A DNA stretch of 64,000 nt. Origin: Kondoa malvinella. Taxonomy: Eukaryota > Basidiomycota > Agaricostilbomycetes > Agaricostilbales > Kondoaceae. Below, piece after piece: positions 11,876 through 22,263 of this stretch. The stretch is taken from NCBI GenBank assembly GCA_039545315.1, contig BCIM01000001.1, forward strand, positions 3,443,783 through 3,507,782, read 5' to 3'. The position numbers and the translations under genes were made by a program. Positions within the stretch are counted from its first letter, which is position 1. Each line of letters starts with the position of its first letter. The notes beneath the pieces were generated by a model. That model was not told the origin of the DNA. It made no database searches and saw only the letters and a program-made list of their open reading frames with translations.

Positions 11876-14559
11876 TCAAGCTTCGTTCATACCGAATGAG
11901 AAGACGTGTAGGTCACCATCGTCTCCACCTATGAGAGAAAAACAGCGTTAGGCCGACCACAAGTCAAACACCGCACTGCACTCACCAGAGATAATCTTGT
12001 CGTCCGTCATCCTTACCGCAGTGACAGCACCACGATGCCCAACAAGGGTGTGCAAGCACTTTGCAGCCTCGCGATCCCAAATCTTGATAGTACCATCATG
12101 ACTTCCACTAGCAATCCTAAGCTTGTCGACCGCGACATCCCAAACGCCCTGCACATGACCAAAGAGCGTCTTAGTAGAGCGACCAGCTTCAACATCCCAC
12201 ATCTTGAGCGTGCTGTCTAAGGCGGCGGTGATGAGCAGAGGCTTGGCAGTGCTGGAAAGACCAAGATCGATGAGAGGAGCAGCGTTCTGTTGTTGAGCTG
12301 GTGGGACCATGTTGAATCTCGGTCCGCCAACGGGAATCTGATTGGCAGTGACTAGACCAGGATAAGGTGCTCCAGGTGTGCGCTGCTGGACTTGGTTGAC
12401 TGTTTGTTGCTGGTTGTTGTTGTTGTCATCAGATTGAGAATGATGGTGCGTTTCGTCAATAGTGATGACTTGAAGTGATTGAACTTGAGCAACATGGCCT
12501 TCCAAAACGCGGACACAAGCATTAGTGCGAAGATCCCACACGCGCACTGTTCCGTCATCCGAAGCGGAGAAGAGAAGTTTGATGCCAGTATCAGGCATCG
12601 TTGGACCTTGGTTGCTGCCAAGAGGTGCTCCAGAGGAAGAAGTAAGGATCGTGCCGGCTTTGCTGTCAGCCGTAGATTCTGGTGCGTCTGGTGACCAAAT
12701 GACAACCTTGTTGACCCATTCAGAGTGCCCGCGAAGAGCGACTGCACATTACGATGACCACTTAGCTTCTCTGAAGAGCAAAAGTGATCCCAGCACGTAC
12801 CGACTGAACCAGTTTCAAAGTTCCAAACACGAATAGTGCTGTCTGCGCTTCCGCTGACCAACAAATTGCGCTCCGCAGTAAGACAGATAACAGCATCTCG
12901 GTGACCTTCAAGCGTTCGAATACATTCGCCAGTCCTCCATGACCAAACTTTCAGCGTCTTGTCCATTGATCCCTGTCAGACGATCAGCAATCGAGACTAG
13001 AACCAAATATCCTCGCACTCACAGTAACAAGCTTGTTGATGTCAAACTGCAGCGCTCGGATACCCCTCGAATGACCTCTCAACAACCCAACTTGCGCACC
13101 AGTGTCCAAATTCCAGATCCGCACCGTTCGGTCCCAAGAACCAGTCATCAGAATGGGGAAATCAGGATGAGGCAATGCTTCTTCCACTTGCAAACACGTA
13201 ATAGCATCTTCGTGACCTGAGAGTACTTTGGTCGAACAAGTGCCTTTTCGCCAATTACGCTCAATGACTAGTCTTTCCGAGTAAACTGATTTCCAAGGTC
13301 GAGTACGGGATCGATTGGGTGTAGCTGGACGAGATGAAGGACGAGAAAGAGAGTCGTCTGCTGGCGTGCTGTGTCGAGAACGTTTGGCTGGGCGTTCGTC
13401 GAGATCGAGTGCATGCTGGACTTGCTCGTACGTCAGACCTTCAAGTGATTCATTGCGGGTCGGTCGTGGTCGCAGTGGGAGAGTGGATGCGCTGGTGCTT
13501 GCTACAGGTTGATAAGGAAGTGATGGGCTAAAGGAGGAAGTGATGGCTGGACCAGTTGCTGATTGAGGTGCTGGTGCATCAGGTGCTGGATAGTCGGCGG
13601 GAAGCGGAGGTAAAGCATGAGGTCGAAGGAAGGTAGATGAAGTGGGTGAGTTGGCTGCAGAAGCTGCTTGACTTGCTGCGACCGCTCTGGCTCGACGCTT
13701 CTTTTCCAACAAAGGCAAACCCCAACCACACTTTTCACACTTGCGTTCAATGTGTTGTTGACACATGTTGCGCCAAAGCATATCGTCGTCCGCCAGGAAG
13801 CGCCACGATTTGGACACTTGAGCAGCTCGACACAATGAAGTGGCGTCGAGATAAGACATGGTCTTGAGGAAGATTTCTCGCGGGAGAACAGCGAACGGGT
13901 CGATGCGACATTCAGCTTTGAGCTGTTCCGAGAGGAAAGAGAGTTGGGAAGGACAAGAGATGGAGAGCAGACCTCTCAAGGTGAGCTGGCGAAGGCTTCC
14001 GCGAGAGCAAGAGAAGAGAGACCAGATGGTGTTTACCGTGTTTTGATCAGCTTCAGACAGTCCTTCAATCGACTGTGAGGTTATCAGACTCGGGATACGT
14101 GAATTACGAAAGGAGAGAGAAGAGGCTCACGGATTGCATGTCGCGAGCTTGCGCGCCGTCCACCATCCTCTGGTGTCTGACACAGAGCCTCTTGCAGTCA
14201 CCGCCAGGAGTGCCTTGCACAGCAAAGCGCTCCGACTTCCAAGCCTTCATTGAGCGAGCGATTTGATCGGCATTGACGCCTTGCGCAGCACGAGCGTCTT
14301 GCTCAGCATGGTACGCATCGTGATCTTGATCCATTCCAGGAGGTGAAGATTCACCTGAGTGCATGACTGCGCATTTTGGCTGAGTTTCTTCCTCTTCGTC
14401 ACAAGCGGCAGAAGCGAGCAACAAGTCTTCTGGTTTCAGGAAGTGGGTCGACTGAGCGAACGAAGGATGTTGCTGACTTGCGCTCAAAGGAGCCAGGGGA
14501 GGAGAAGCAGCGGGAATGAAAGGTCTTTGTAGATTGTTTGAATCCATAGTTACGTCCAA
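11876..14559 (-). CDS. MET30: F-box/WD40 SCF ubiquitin-ligase receptor Met30 (sulfur controller)
   Basis: After a variable N-terminus comes the Met30/sconB-specific region [19 protein letters not shown] and a TIWSLFS block. The F-box is near [19 protein letters not shown], followed by [20 protein letters not shown] and [16 protein letters not shown]. After a Ser/Pro-rich linker, [17 protein letters not shown] leads into WD40 repeats with [75 protein letters not shown] and [16 protein letters not shown]. The last exon ends [16 protein letters not shown]. The ERNWRKG and CGWGLPLLE blocks favour Met30/sconB over Cdc4. Known role: SCF-Met30 ubiquitylates the sulfur-pathway activator (Met4/Cys-3 type) when sulfur is plentiful and links this to cell-cycle control. 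An Asn/Gln-rich loop lies between WD repeats (about 12350-12450). The start is 14559, or an in-frame ATG 12 nt downstream. Confidence 0.92.
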
Positions 14560-14974
14560 GATGTGTCCAAGATGACAAGGCAGCAGTCAGAGCTCAGTTC
14601 CAAGCAAATGGAAAGAGAGAACTGTTGACTTGTGTGCAGGTGTGGTGGTGGTCTGCTGAGAAGAGAAGACGCAATCTTGCGCGGAACCTGCTTTGAGTAC
14701 AAGTCATGTGACCTGGCACGTGACCCATGACCTTGAAACTCGTCTCGTAACTTCGAGAATACGATTGAGAGTCTATGCAATGTATTGTACAATGATGCCT
14801 TGTGCCCTCGAAGCCACGCCCAAGCTTGGTGTCGCCAAACCAAGTATTATTGCCCATGATGGAATGCTGATGCTGGGTATAATGAGTGTGACACAATGAC
14901 TGAACTCTTCTGTAGCTAGACGAAGTAATCAGCATCAATTCAGAACCAGGAGGACTGAATGCTCACCTGATTTC
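14560..14974. other. Intergenic, upstream of MET30
   Basis: This stretch holds the MET30 promoter and leader and the 3' end of the next minus-strand gene. No coding sequence is supported. It contains the two RTCACRTG boxes listed separately. Confidence 0.6.
14705..14724 (-). promoter_or_regulatory. Two tandem CDEI/E-box-like sites (RTCACRTG) upstream of MET30
   Basis: Read on the gene's strand, GTCACGTG lies at 14724-14717 and GTCACATG at 14712-14705. Both match RTCACRTG, the consensus of the bHLH factor Cbf1, which in yeasts works with Met4 on sulfur genes. They are spaced 12 nt start to start and lie about 146-165 bp upstream of the MET30 start codon. The sites are seen directly; their function is inferred. 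Confidence 0.6.
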
Positions 14975-16369
14975 CTACACCTTTGTAAACAGGCCTCTGG
15001 TCCTCGCTTTCCTCTGCGTCCAAACCTTCATCACCCTGACCCAATTCTTCACGTCATCCCTTCTCCAATCCTCTGCCCATATCGCTTTCACTAACTCCCT
15101 CAACGGTCTACCATCTTCGTATGCTCTATACATTCCTTCATCTCGCTCTTGAATTTGCTGCATGAAAGCTCGTCCGAGATGGTCATCTATATGATCTCGA
15201 TCTTCAGGCCTCCACACCCATTCCGGTGCGCCTATCAGAGTTAGACCTAAATCTTCGCTTTTCGGATAGTCGACTGCATAGAATGGGATGTGCATCCATA
15301 TAGGTCGCGAGGTAGCTCTTTCCCAATCTGTAGTACTGAGTCAGATCCTTTTACAGGTAGACGTGGGCAGACTTACCTAGAAAGCCCGTCATACGCCCAG
15401 TTTCTTGGTTGACAAGAATGTTTCCGCCAGGCTACAACAAAGGTAAGGCAGAACCATCGTCTTTGAGGATTACAAAGCGTACATATAGAAAGTCATTCTG
15501 GTCCAGCGTGAATCGATCAAGCGATTCTGACGTTCGTTCTGGGTGTTGAGCAATCAAGGCGTCTAGTATCAAGACCAAATCGCTCTCTAGCTGAGGTTCG
15601 TATTCCGAAAAGCGAACAGTGATTTCGTCCATCAAGACATCGCGGGCTGTTGCTGGTGTTTTGACAGTATCGTTCTCGAATTGATGCAAAGTATTCACAG
15701 CTTGTAATTCAGGCGGTATTCCACAGTTGGCGAGCTCGACAAAAACGTCCGCAAAGTCTTGAAGAAAGGTCTTGCGCTGTTGGCCGTTCCAGCTTGGCCA
15801 TTGCTGAGGCATATAGGCGCCGAGCTGTTCTGCAGTAACGATAAAGTCCAAGGACAGACCAGGCGGTAGGGGTAGTATCTTTTGCACTGGGACGGTCGTA
15901 CGAGCTGTAGTAAGAATCGTCAGGCTTGTCCGAAGCGGTGAACAGCTCTCTGACATACCTTCGACATATTTGATTATGGCAGTCATGTCGTCAAAGGGCA
16001 CGTAGGGCTTCTCTACGCCCGCAGCTCGTATGTACAACACTTCTCGATTTGTCTTGGTAGCTTTCCACGTAGATACGTGATTCAACCAGATAGGTGCGAT
16101 AAACGCGTCTCGCCAAGTCGAGTCTCTAGGCTCGAGGTATGCCAATAGAGGATCCAGAATCTCTTTGCACGGTATAGGACTCTGCCTCTGGGTGAGGTCG
16201 GTATCTATTGTGCATATCGATGCGCAAGCGAGCATCAAACGATAGAGCATCTTGAGACCACGCGCCCAATGTTGGCTCGTAAGTCGTTGACCACTTCTTC
16301 GCTAGATGGTGCTGTGTCACGGCAAAGCTGCCTCGCATGCATAGCCTGCTGTATAGACGCCGGATCCAT
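14975..16369 (-). CDS. Phosphotransferase enzyme (APH/protein-kinase-like fold) family protein
   Basis: Exons read in order give MTAIIKYVE, an intron (gtatgtcaga near 15957), then RTTVPVQKILPLPPGLSL, matching the K..E..RT..PVPkvl region of fungal APH-like kinases. RFTLDQNDFLY is spliced through a 49-nt intron (gtacgc...ttgtag) to PGGNILVNQETGRMTGFLDWE, the nucleotide and metal-binding loop (NILVn...TGflDWE). WMHIPFYAVDYPK follows in the next exon, and the protein ends TRGLFTKV at 14975. The first half of the catalytic loop is altered: the usual H-x-D-x-x-P-x-N becomes QNDFLYPGGN, so the His is replaced and the Asp spacing is off by two residues if this splice is right. The substrate is unknown. 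The N-terminal exon (ATG at 16369, MDPASIQQAMHARQ) does not join in frame to the next segment by any splice I could confirm. Confidence 0.65.
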
Positions 16370-16582
16370 TTTGCCAAGCTTTTGACTTTTTCTGTTGCCG
16401 CTCCAAGGAGTTACCGATCATCAAGTGGAGAAGCGCACTGTCTCACTCAGCAAAACTACCAGACTTGCATTACAAGAGCGAGTCGTCAAGCCAAATGTCA
16501 AAGAGGTGTCGGTTGCGAAGTAAGGAAAGGACAGAAGGAACGACAGTTTTGCAATGAAATCCCTCTACATGCTTCAAGAGGA

Positions 16583-19133
16583 TCATCCCAAGTAGCGGAA
16601 CAATTTGTTCTGCTTGTCTCTCAGATCCCTCAAACCCTCGGCAATCTCGTTGTCGATGGACTGTTGATATTCCTGCTCTTGGGCCGACAGAGCAGCGAAC
16701 GCCTTGTTGCGCTGTCTGTTGCGGTGCATCATCAATAGCCAGCCAGCCCAGTAGCACAAGATGAGGGCTGATTGGAAGCACATGACTTGTTGCGAACGCG
16801 CTCAGTCTCATTACAGGTGGCACCGTCAATTGGACATACCGGTCAGGATACCAGTTTTGTAGCTTGGTCTTTCGCTGTCGAGGAAAGTTTGCGGGATCAC
16901 TGCACAGCCGACTTAGTCAGGTTTATTCGGTGAATGCATGATGCCCACCGATGTTAGAGACACATTGCGCGATGAACTACATGCACGTCAGTACACATTC
17001 ACGGTAATGTAAAGAAAACTTGCCAGCATACTAATACCAGCGAATAGGTCAGTGAATCAAGTCAATACGAATGCCTTCCAGACCTCACGCGTTCAACGTT
17101 CCCCTCTTCGTTGTTCCGGCTGTGTCAGAGTATCAGCGTGAGTCTACTAAGAGTGATCAGGAAGCTTTACCTGAGTTGATACCAACGATGGCAAGGATAG
17201 TCGTGAAAGAGCAGTTAGACACGGCGACTATATTGCAAGATCAGGAGATGTGACACGGACAGAAAGATGGCGACTGACTCATATACATGCTGCCAAGCTG
17301 CAATGACAATGTATGAGATGATCGTCCATATTACGAGCAAAGCAGGCTCACCAAGAGTTGCCGGTTTGCTTCATTCGATTCATGGGTGTATATGATGGCT
17401 GCACCAGTAATGACGATTGCGGCAGCGATAGAAAGGATAGGTTGTTTGAGATTACGGAAGCGAGGCAAGAAAGTCACGGCGGCAGTCAGTGCCAGACAGA
17501 TAAAGCCTTGAATGGCGAACGTTGGTGTTTGCAGCAAGGTGGTTCTGAGCGGGGAATAACTAAAAGCAGTCATCGGGTCAGCGAGATCACTGCCGTATTG
17601 AGGATTAAACCTGCCCAAATCCAGAAATCACAGGTCCAAGGAAGTTGGTGTTGACCTGATCGACCCTGAGCGAGAAGGTTTGACGCAAGTCGAAGTACTC
17701 ACAGCGCCGCCGCTTTGTGAGAAGAACATTTGTAGAGTCGGACTAGACCACATGTCAGCCTAATGCTGTCAGCATGGGCGAAGGCTTACAGCCAGCAGAG
17801 AGGGTCCGTCAGAGCTTCTCTGAATTGATTCCAATTGTAGTGCGAGTTTTTCAGACCAGTCTAACAAAGATGTCAGATAAGTCCAGAGAGCTTGTGTGCT
17901 TGCCCACTTGTGATCTAGCAACTCTCTCAATGGCGATGTACTTCTCCGACTCGTTGAGCCATTTGACGTTTTGCGGCTGATCGGGCAGATAGAAAAAGCA
18001 GCAAACACCGACAACAAGGGTTATTACGCCCAAGAGGAAGACTAGACAGGCGCAGCCTTAGAAACAAATAAGCTATGAGCAATCTAGACTTACAGATCCA
18101 CCGCCAAGAGGCGAGAGGTCCACCATCGCTTGTTCCGATGCCATAGTAGACGATCAAGAACGGTACGGGCAACCAACCATTCAATAAGGTCCAAATACCA
18201 TACCTCCAGGGTTGCTCTGACTGTCGGTACCATCGACCCGTGATCCTGTTGCGTATCATCGGACTGCTTCTGTTGCTTCACAGAAGCAGAATACCTACTT
18301 ACATAGAGAAGCCAGGGTTGAGCGGACTTTCAAAGAAACCAAGTAGGAAGCGCAAAGCCATCAGGCTGGAGAAATTGTTGACGGCCATCATGCAAAGGAC
18401 GGAAATGCCCCAAAGGACTGCGGAAACGCCGATGACCCGTCCAGCGTGATAGCGTTGCATTAGGCGCACGGCCGGGTAGGTGCCTATGGTTGCCAGGTCA
18501 GTGGCATTATCGAACAACAGTAATACTACGTACCGACGAGGTATCCAATCTGAATCGGGTTCTTATGAGCAGCAGTACAAACCTGTGTAGAGAGACGTAC
18601 ATAGAAGATTGAAACAGCAAGACTGAACTGCTGGCCTTCCAGACTCAGATCATCGCGAAGCCCAAACACTGCATTCGCGTTCAGCTTGCGATCAAGTACA
18701 GTAGGAACCAAATACCTGCGGCGTTGCCCAAAGCAGCTTTGTCTACGAATTGCAGACCGCTAGGACATGGTCAGCTCTCTCATACACCTTTCGGACGAGA
18801 GCGCTACCAAGTGACAGCCATCAATGGCATAAGTCTAAAGCATGGTTAGAAAGTTCTATGTAGCACGGATCTAAACTCACCTCCAGTCAATCTTGCGCAG
18901 GACCTTGTTCTCTTCTGCTTGGGTGAAGGTAATCCTCTTTCCGCGCATAATGTGGGCCGCATCGTCTCTGGATCGCATCAATTAGTTTGGTGCAGAAAGA
19001 TGACTCGTAGTTCGACTGACCCTTCTTCTGTGATGGCACCAAGTTTCACATCGTGACCAAGCTTCTCATCACGATACTCGACGCCTTTCGACATATGGCT
19101 CTCAGTCGTGTGAAGTGTATCAGATTCAGACAT
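16583..19133 (-). CDS. MFS transporter, anion:cation symporter (Dal5/allantoate-permease-like) family
   Basis: The protein starts MSESDTLHTTESHMSKG (19133; an in-frame ATG also lies at 19181). It continues with KIDWRLMPLMAVTYGLQFVD and KAALGNAAVFGLRDDL, the family's TM1 and D-[KR]-..-NA signature. TM segments follow with FSLAVSIFYIGYLVGTYPA, ALRFLLGFFESPLNPG, WRYGIWTLLNGWL and the central linker FFYLPDQPQNVKWLNESEKY. The C-terminal half has TFAIQGFICLALTAAVTFLP and ILSIAAAIVITGAAIIYTHE. The last exon ends MCFQSALILCYWAGWLLMMH followed by a charged tail, NKLFRYLG. It is a 12-TM plasma-membrane carrier for small organic anions. The substrate cannot be read from sequence. It is divergent from the SMP-30 lactonase gene with about 260 bp between starts, suggesting possible co-regulation. 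Confidence 0.9.
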
Positions 19134-19395
19134 CCTGGGCAGAGCTACAGGGTTGCTGGAGGTAGAAGAACATGCCGCCATTGCTTTGCATCGAATTTGA
19201 AGAAATTGCGTGGTACTGATTATCCGCACGCTGATTACAAGCGGCTCCTCATGATGCGACTAGCCGATGTAAAGACAGCTTGCCGGTTCATAAAAGGCAA
19301 GCTGACGTGACTGCACAGATTGAACGTTCTTCCTTCCACGAGTTCGTGCGAAACGGTTCGATTCGAGTATTTTGCTTCTCGCTTGCCAAGAAATC

Positions 19396-20593
19396 ATGCG
19401 AGTCATCACAGCACCCTACGAGCCAGAAATAGACATAGATACTGTTCTGGGAGAGTGTCCTGTGTGGGATCCAGAAACAGGCGTGTTGCACTTTGCCGAC
19501 ATGTAGGTGAATTACCATGATGACGCATGCTAGTTTCATGTCTTGACGACAGCGGCGCCAATACGGTCTTCCACTACCACTATGCGAGCAAGCAGCTGAC
19601 CAAGGACTACTATGAAGATTGCATCGGATCCATCGTGAAGCGCAAAGGCAAATCTGGGGTAAGATCAACAAGGCGCGCCAGAGAGGTGCTGAATTCGAAG
19701 CAGTTCGTAGCGGTCGCCGAGAAAGGGTTCGGCTACATCGAAGAAGCTGCGCCAGGGTCTTCAACGGAAAATCCGGCCAAGATCCAATATTTCGTCAATC
19801 CAGTACCCGACATGCTACCATCGACTCGCATGATGAACGACGCTGCGTGTGATTCAAAGGGTCGACTGATAGCTGGCGTCAAGACGAGGCGAGGCGATCC
19901 CTTCAACGAAGATCGGAAGCCTGGTACTTTTTGGCGGCTAGAAAAGGTCGCGGAAGAGTGGAAGACCGAGCAGATAGACCAGGATATGACTGTGCCGAAT
20001 GGTATTGCACTGAACAAAGCGGGTGATGTGCTGTAAGCTGAAGCCCACCTCTTCATGACGATTACTGATACTGTTCTTGGTCAAGATATATGAACGACAC
20101 TCGAGCTCCTCACGTACTAGCATACGACTATGACGCTCAATCAGGCCGTCTGAGCAACAAGAGAGTATTTGCGACCACATCATACAAAGGCCGACCCGAT
20201 GGTCTTTGTCTCGAGTAAGCGATGACATGCGCGAGTATGAAAAGAGCTCACCTTCAGCGCAGTGATGAAGATTGTCTTTGGGTAGCAAAGTACGAAGGTG
20301 CAGCAGTCACTCGCTACCGCCCGGACGGTTCTGTGGATATGGAAGTTCGCTTCGACTCTTCACTGTTCATCACTGCACCAGTCTTTGGAGGTGAGTACAA
20401 TGATCTGTATGAAGTACTCCTGGTCTGATGGTTATCAGGACCGAATATGGACATCCTCTTTGTGACAACAGGCTCGTTGCGAGAAGCCGGCTACTCTGAT
20501 GACCAGAAGAGTGAATGGCCGGCGTGCGGAGCGGTCTTTGCCGTACACATCCCAGGTCTCAAAGGGCTAGAGAAGAGGAAGTTTGCGTGGTAG
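19396..20593 (+). CDS. SMP-30/gluconolactonase/LRE-family calcium-dependent lactonase
   Basis: The N-terminus MRVITAPYEPEIDI leads to LGECPVWDPETGVLHFADI, with the metal-binding Glu of the SMP-30 beta-propeller. Later blade motifs are RMMNDAACDSKGRLIAG, TVPNGIALNKAGDVLYMNDT, GRPDGLCLD, LWVAKYEGAAVTRYRPDG and LFVTTGSLREAGYS, in family order and with the expected Asn and Asp ligands. The protein is about 310 residues, the normal size, and ends KGLEKRKFAW at 20593. Checked introns are gtaggtgaattacc...gacgacag after HFAD(I) and gtaagctg...gtcaag before YMNDT. The family hydrolyses sugar lactones such as gluconolactone. The divergent MFS gene next door may import the substrate or a related acid. 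Confidence 0.88.
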
Positions 20594-20830
20594 CTAGAGA
20601 TGACGATAGACAGAGAAGTAGATGCATCCAAGAAAGTTCATGTCCCACGCTTGGCAAGGCTAGGCAACATTGGGCAACGGTGCTTCCGATACGAGTACGA
20701 GAACTGTAGATTGACACCTGCGACTGGCTAGAAAGCAGCACCGAGCCGTGAAGTGACAGTCGATGCCATACGAGAATTGCAAGGCGACGGCAGGTTGCAC
20801 CAAACAGCGAGATACCAGTATTCGACATAG

Positions 20831-22144
20831 ATGGAGGCTTCCACTTCAGCCCTGTGTGCCGTTTGCGACCAACCAAGCAGATACAAATGCCCACGCTGCC
20901 AAATCAAGACATGTTCTGTCGAATGCACGAAAAAACACAAGTCGACCGCTTCTTGTTCAGGCCAAAGGGATAAAGCAGCCTACATCAGGCCAAACGAGTA
21001 TGGCTATGGTCAGCTCATGGATGATTATCGATTCTTGGAAGATATTGGGCGGTTCGTAGCGGACAAGGGCAAATTGCTGCATGAAAACAAGGTCGTCAAT
21101 GGCAAGGGTAAAGGCAAAGTTGGGCCGCAGAATGGTCATGCAAAGCTACCTGAATGGGTCCGTCATGCTGGAGAGGCAGGTATAGAGGTTGTGCTGTTGC
21201 GTGAAGGCATGGAGCGTCGAACGCATAATCAGTCGAGATACAACAAAGGGTCAGTCTTCTGCTGTAGAAAGGGTGCTGGAGCTGATTCGAACAACAGGAC
21301 AAAGAGTCTTCACCTTACCATTACTTTTGCGTTAAAGCTGCCTATCGTACAAACCGATCTCGTCACCCATAACAATGCGACGTCTTCATCTCTGCTTGAT
21401 CTACTCCAAAAGCCACTATCGGATGGACGAGCTGCCAAAGTCATGAACTCGACACAGCTTTCCGCCTTCCGAGCATTGCACGAAAATCCAGCTGAACTAG
21501 TCTTTCTTCTTCCTACACTGGCCAATCCACTCGCAGGCTATCGCTATGAACCGCCGAAAGAGCCTACACCTGAACCTGAGCCTGAACCAGAGCCAGAAGC
21601 AGCACCGGTACATCAACCGCCGAATGGTCACCACTCACTTCCAGCTAGACCTGATTTCGTTTTCGGTCTGCCTCCTCCACCAGTTCCTCAGCCATCTATA
21701 CCGCGTTCCATGCCACCTCAACAGCCACAGAAGATGACAACAGGCCTAGTCAAGCGTCCTTTAACAGCAGCATTCTCAAATACACCAGATCTAGACTATT
21801 CTATACCGACTAACGTCGAACCACCAGCTAAACGAATCAAACCTACGCCTGTCCCACTAAGAAAGAAGGAAGCGCCAAAGAAAACAGTGCCAAAGTATAT
21901 ATTGTTAGATCCTGCACGTGCGCTATTGCCTCAATTGAAGGGACAGAGGATCATCGAATGGCCTGTGGTCGAGATCTGGACAGCGAAGGAATGTTCAGGC
22001 AAGCTTGTTGCGGGTGAAATTCAGGTGGTTCATGATCAAAGAGTGGGAAAGCAAGAAGAAGTTGTAAAGAAAGCGGCGCTGGTAGATTATGGGAGCGATG
22101 ATGAGGATGAGGATAAAGTAGTTGCTGGTCTGCTGGTAGCTTGA
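20831..22144 (+). CDS. BCD1: Box C/D snoRNA assembly factor Bcd1 (HIT zinc finger)
   Basis: The N-terminus has a zf-HIT finger: CAVCDQPSRYKCPRCQIKTC followed by SVECTKKHKSTASC. YGYGQLMDDYRFLEDIGRFV and GMERRTHNQSRYNK come next, as in Bcd1/ZNHIT6, which is required for stability of box C/D snoRNAs and snoRNP assembly in the nucleus. A 48-nt intron (21250-21297) fits between RYNK and KSLHLTITFALKLP. It has GT-AG ends and a gctgat branch site, its length is a multiple of three, and it has no in-frame stop, so a naive translation runs through it. The middle and C-terminus are low complexity: an EPEPEPEPE run, Pro-rich stretches, and a basic KRIKPTPVPLRKK. The end is acidic (YGSDDEDED). Confidence 0.88.
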   Translation: MEASTSALCAVCDQPSRYKCPRCQIKTCSVECTKKHKSTASCSGQRDKAAYIRPNEYGYGQLMDDYRFLEDIGRFVADKGKLLHENKVVNGKGKGKVGPQNGHAKLPEWVRHAGEAGIEVVLLREGMERRTHNQSRYNKGSVFCCRKGAGADSNNRTKSLHLTITFALKLPIVQTDLVTHNNATSSSLLDLLQKPLSDGRAAKVMNSTQLSAFRALHENPAELVFLLPTLANPLAGYRYEPPKEPTPEPEPEPEPEAAPVHQPPNGHHSLPARPDFVFGLPPPPVPQPSIPRSMPPQQPQKMTTGLVKRPLTAAFSNTPDLDYSIPTNVEPPAKRIKPTPVPLRKKEAPKKTVPKYILLDPARALLPQLKGQRIIEWPVVEIWTAKECSGKLVAGEIQVVHDQRVGKQEEVVKKAALVDYGSDDEDEDKVVAGLLVA

Positions 22145-22263
22145 ATTTATTACATCATGTCAGCAATGGCGGAACGTGGTGTTTGCCATGTTTCCCTCCT
22201 TGCTCTCAGACGACCTTCTGTGCTGCACATATTCCGTCACCGTGCACTGAATACAGCTGTATC

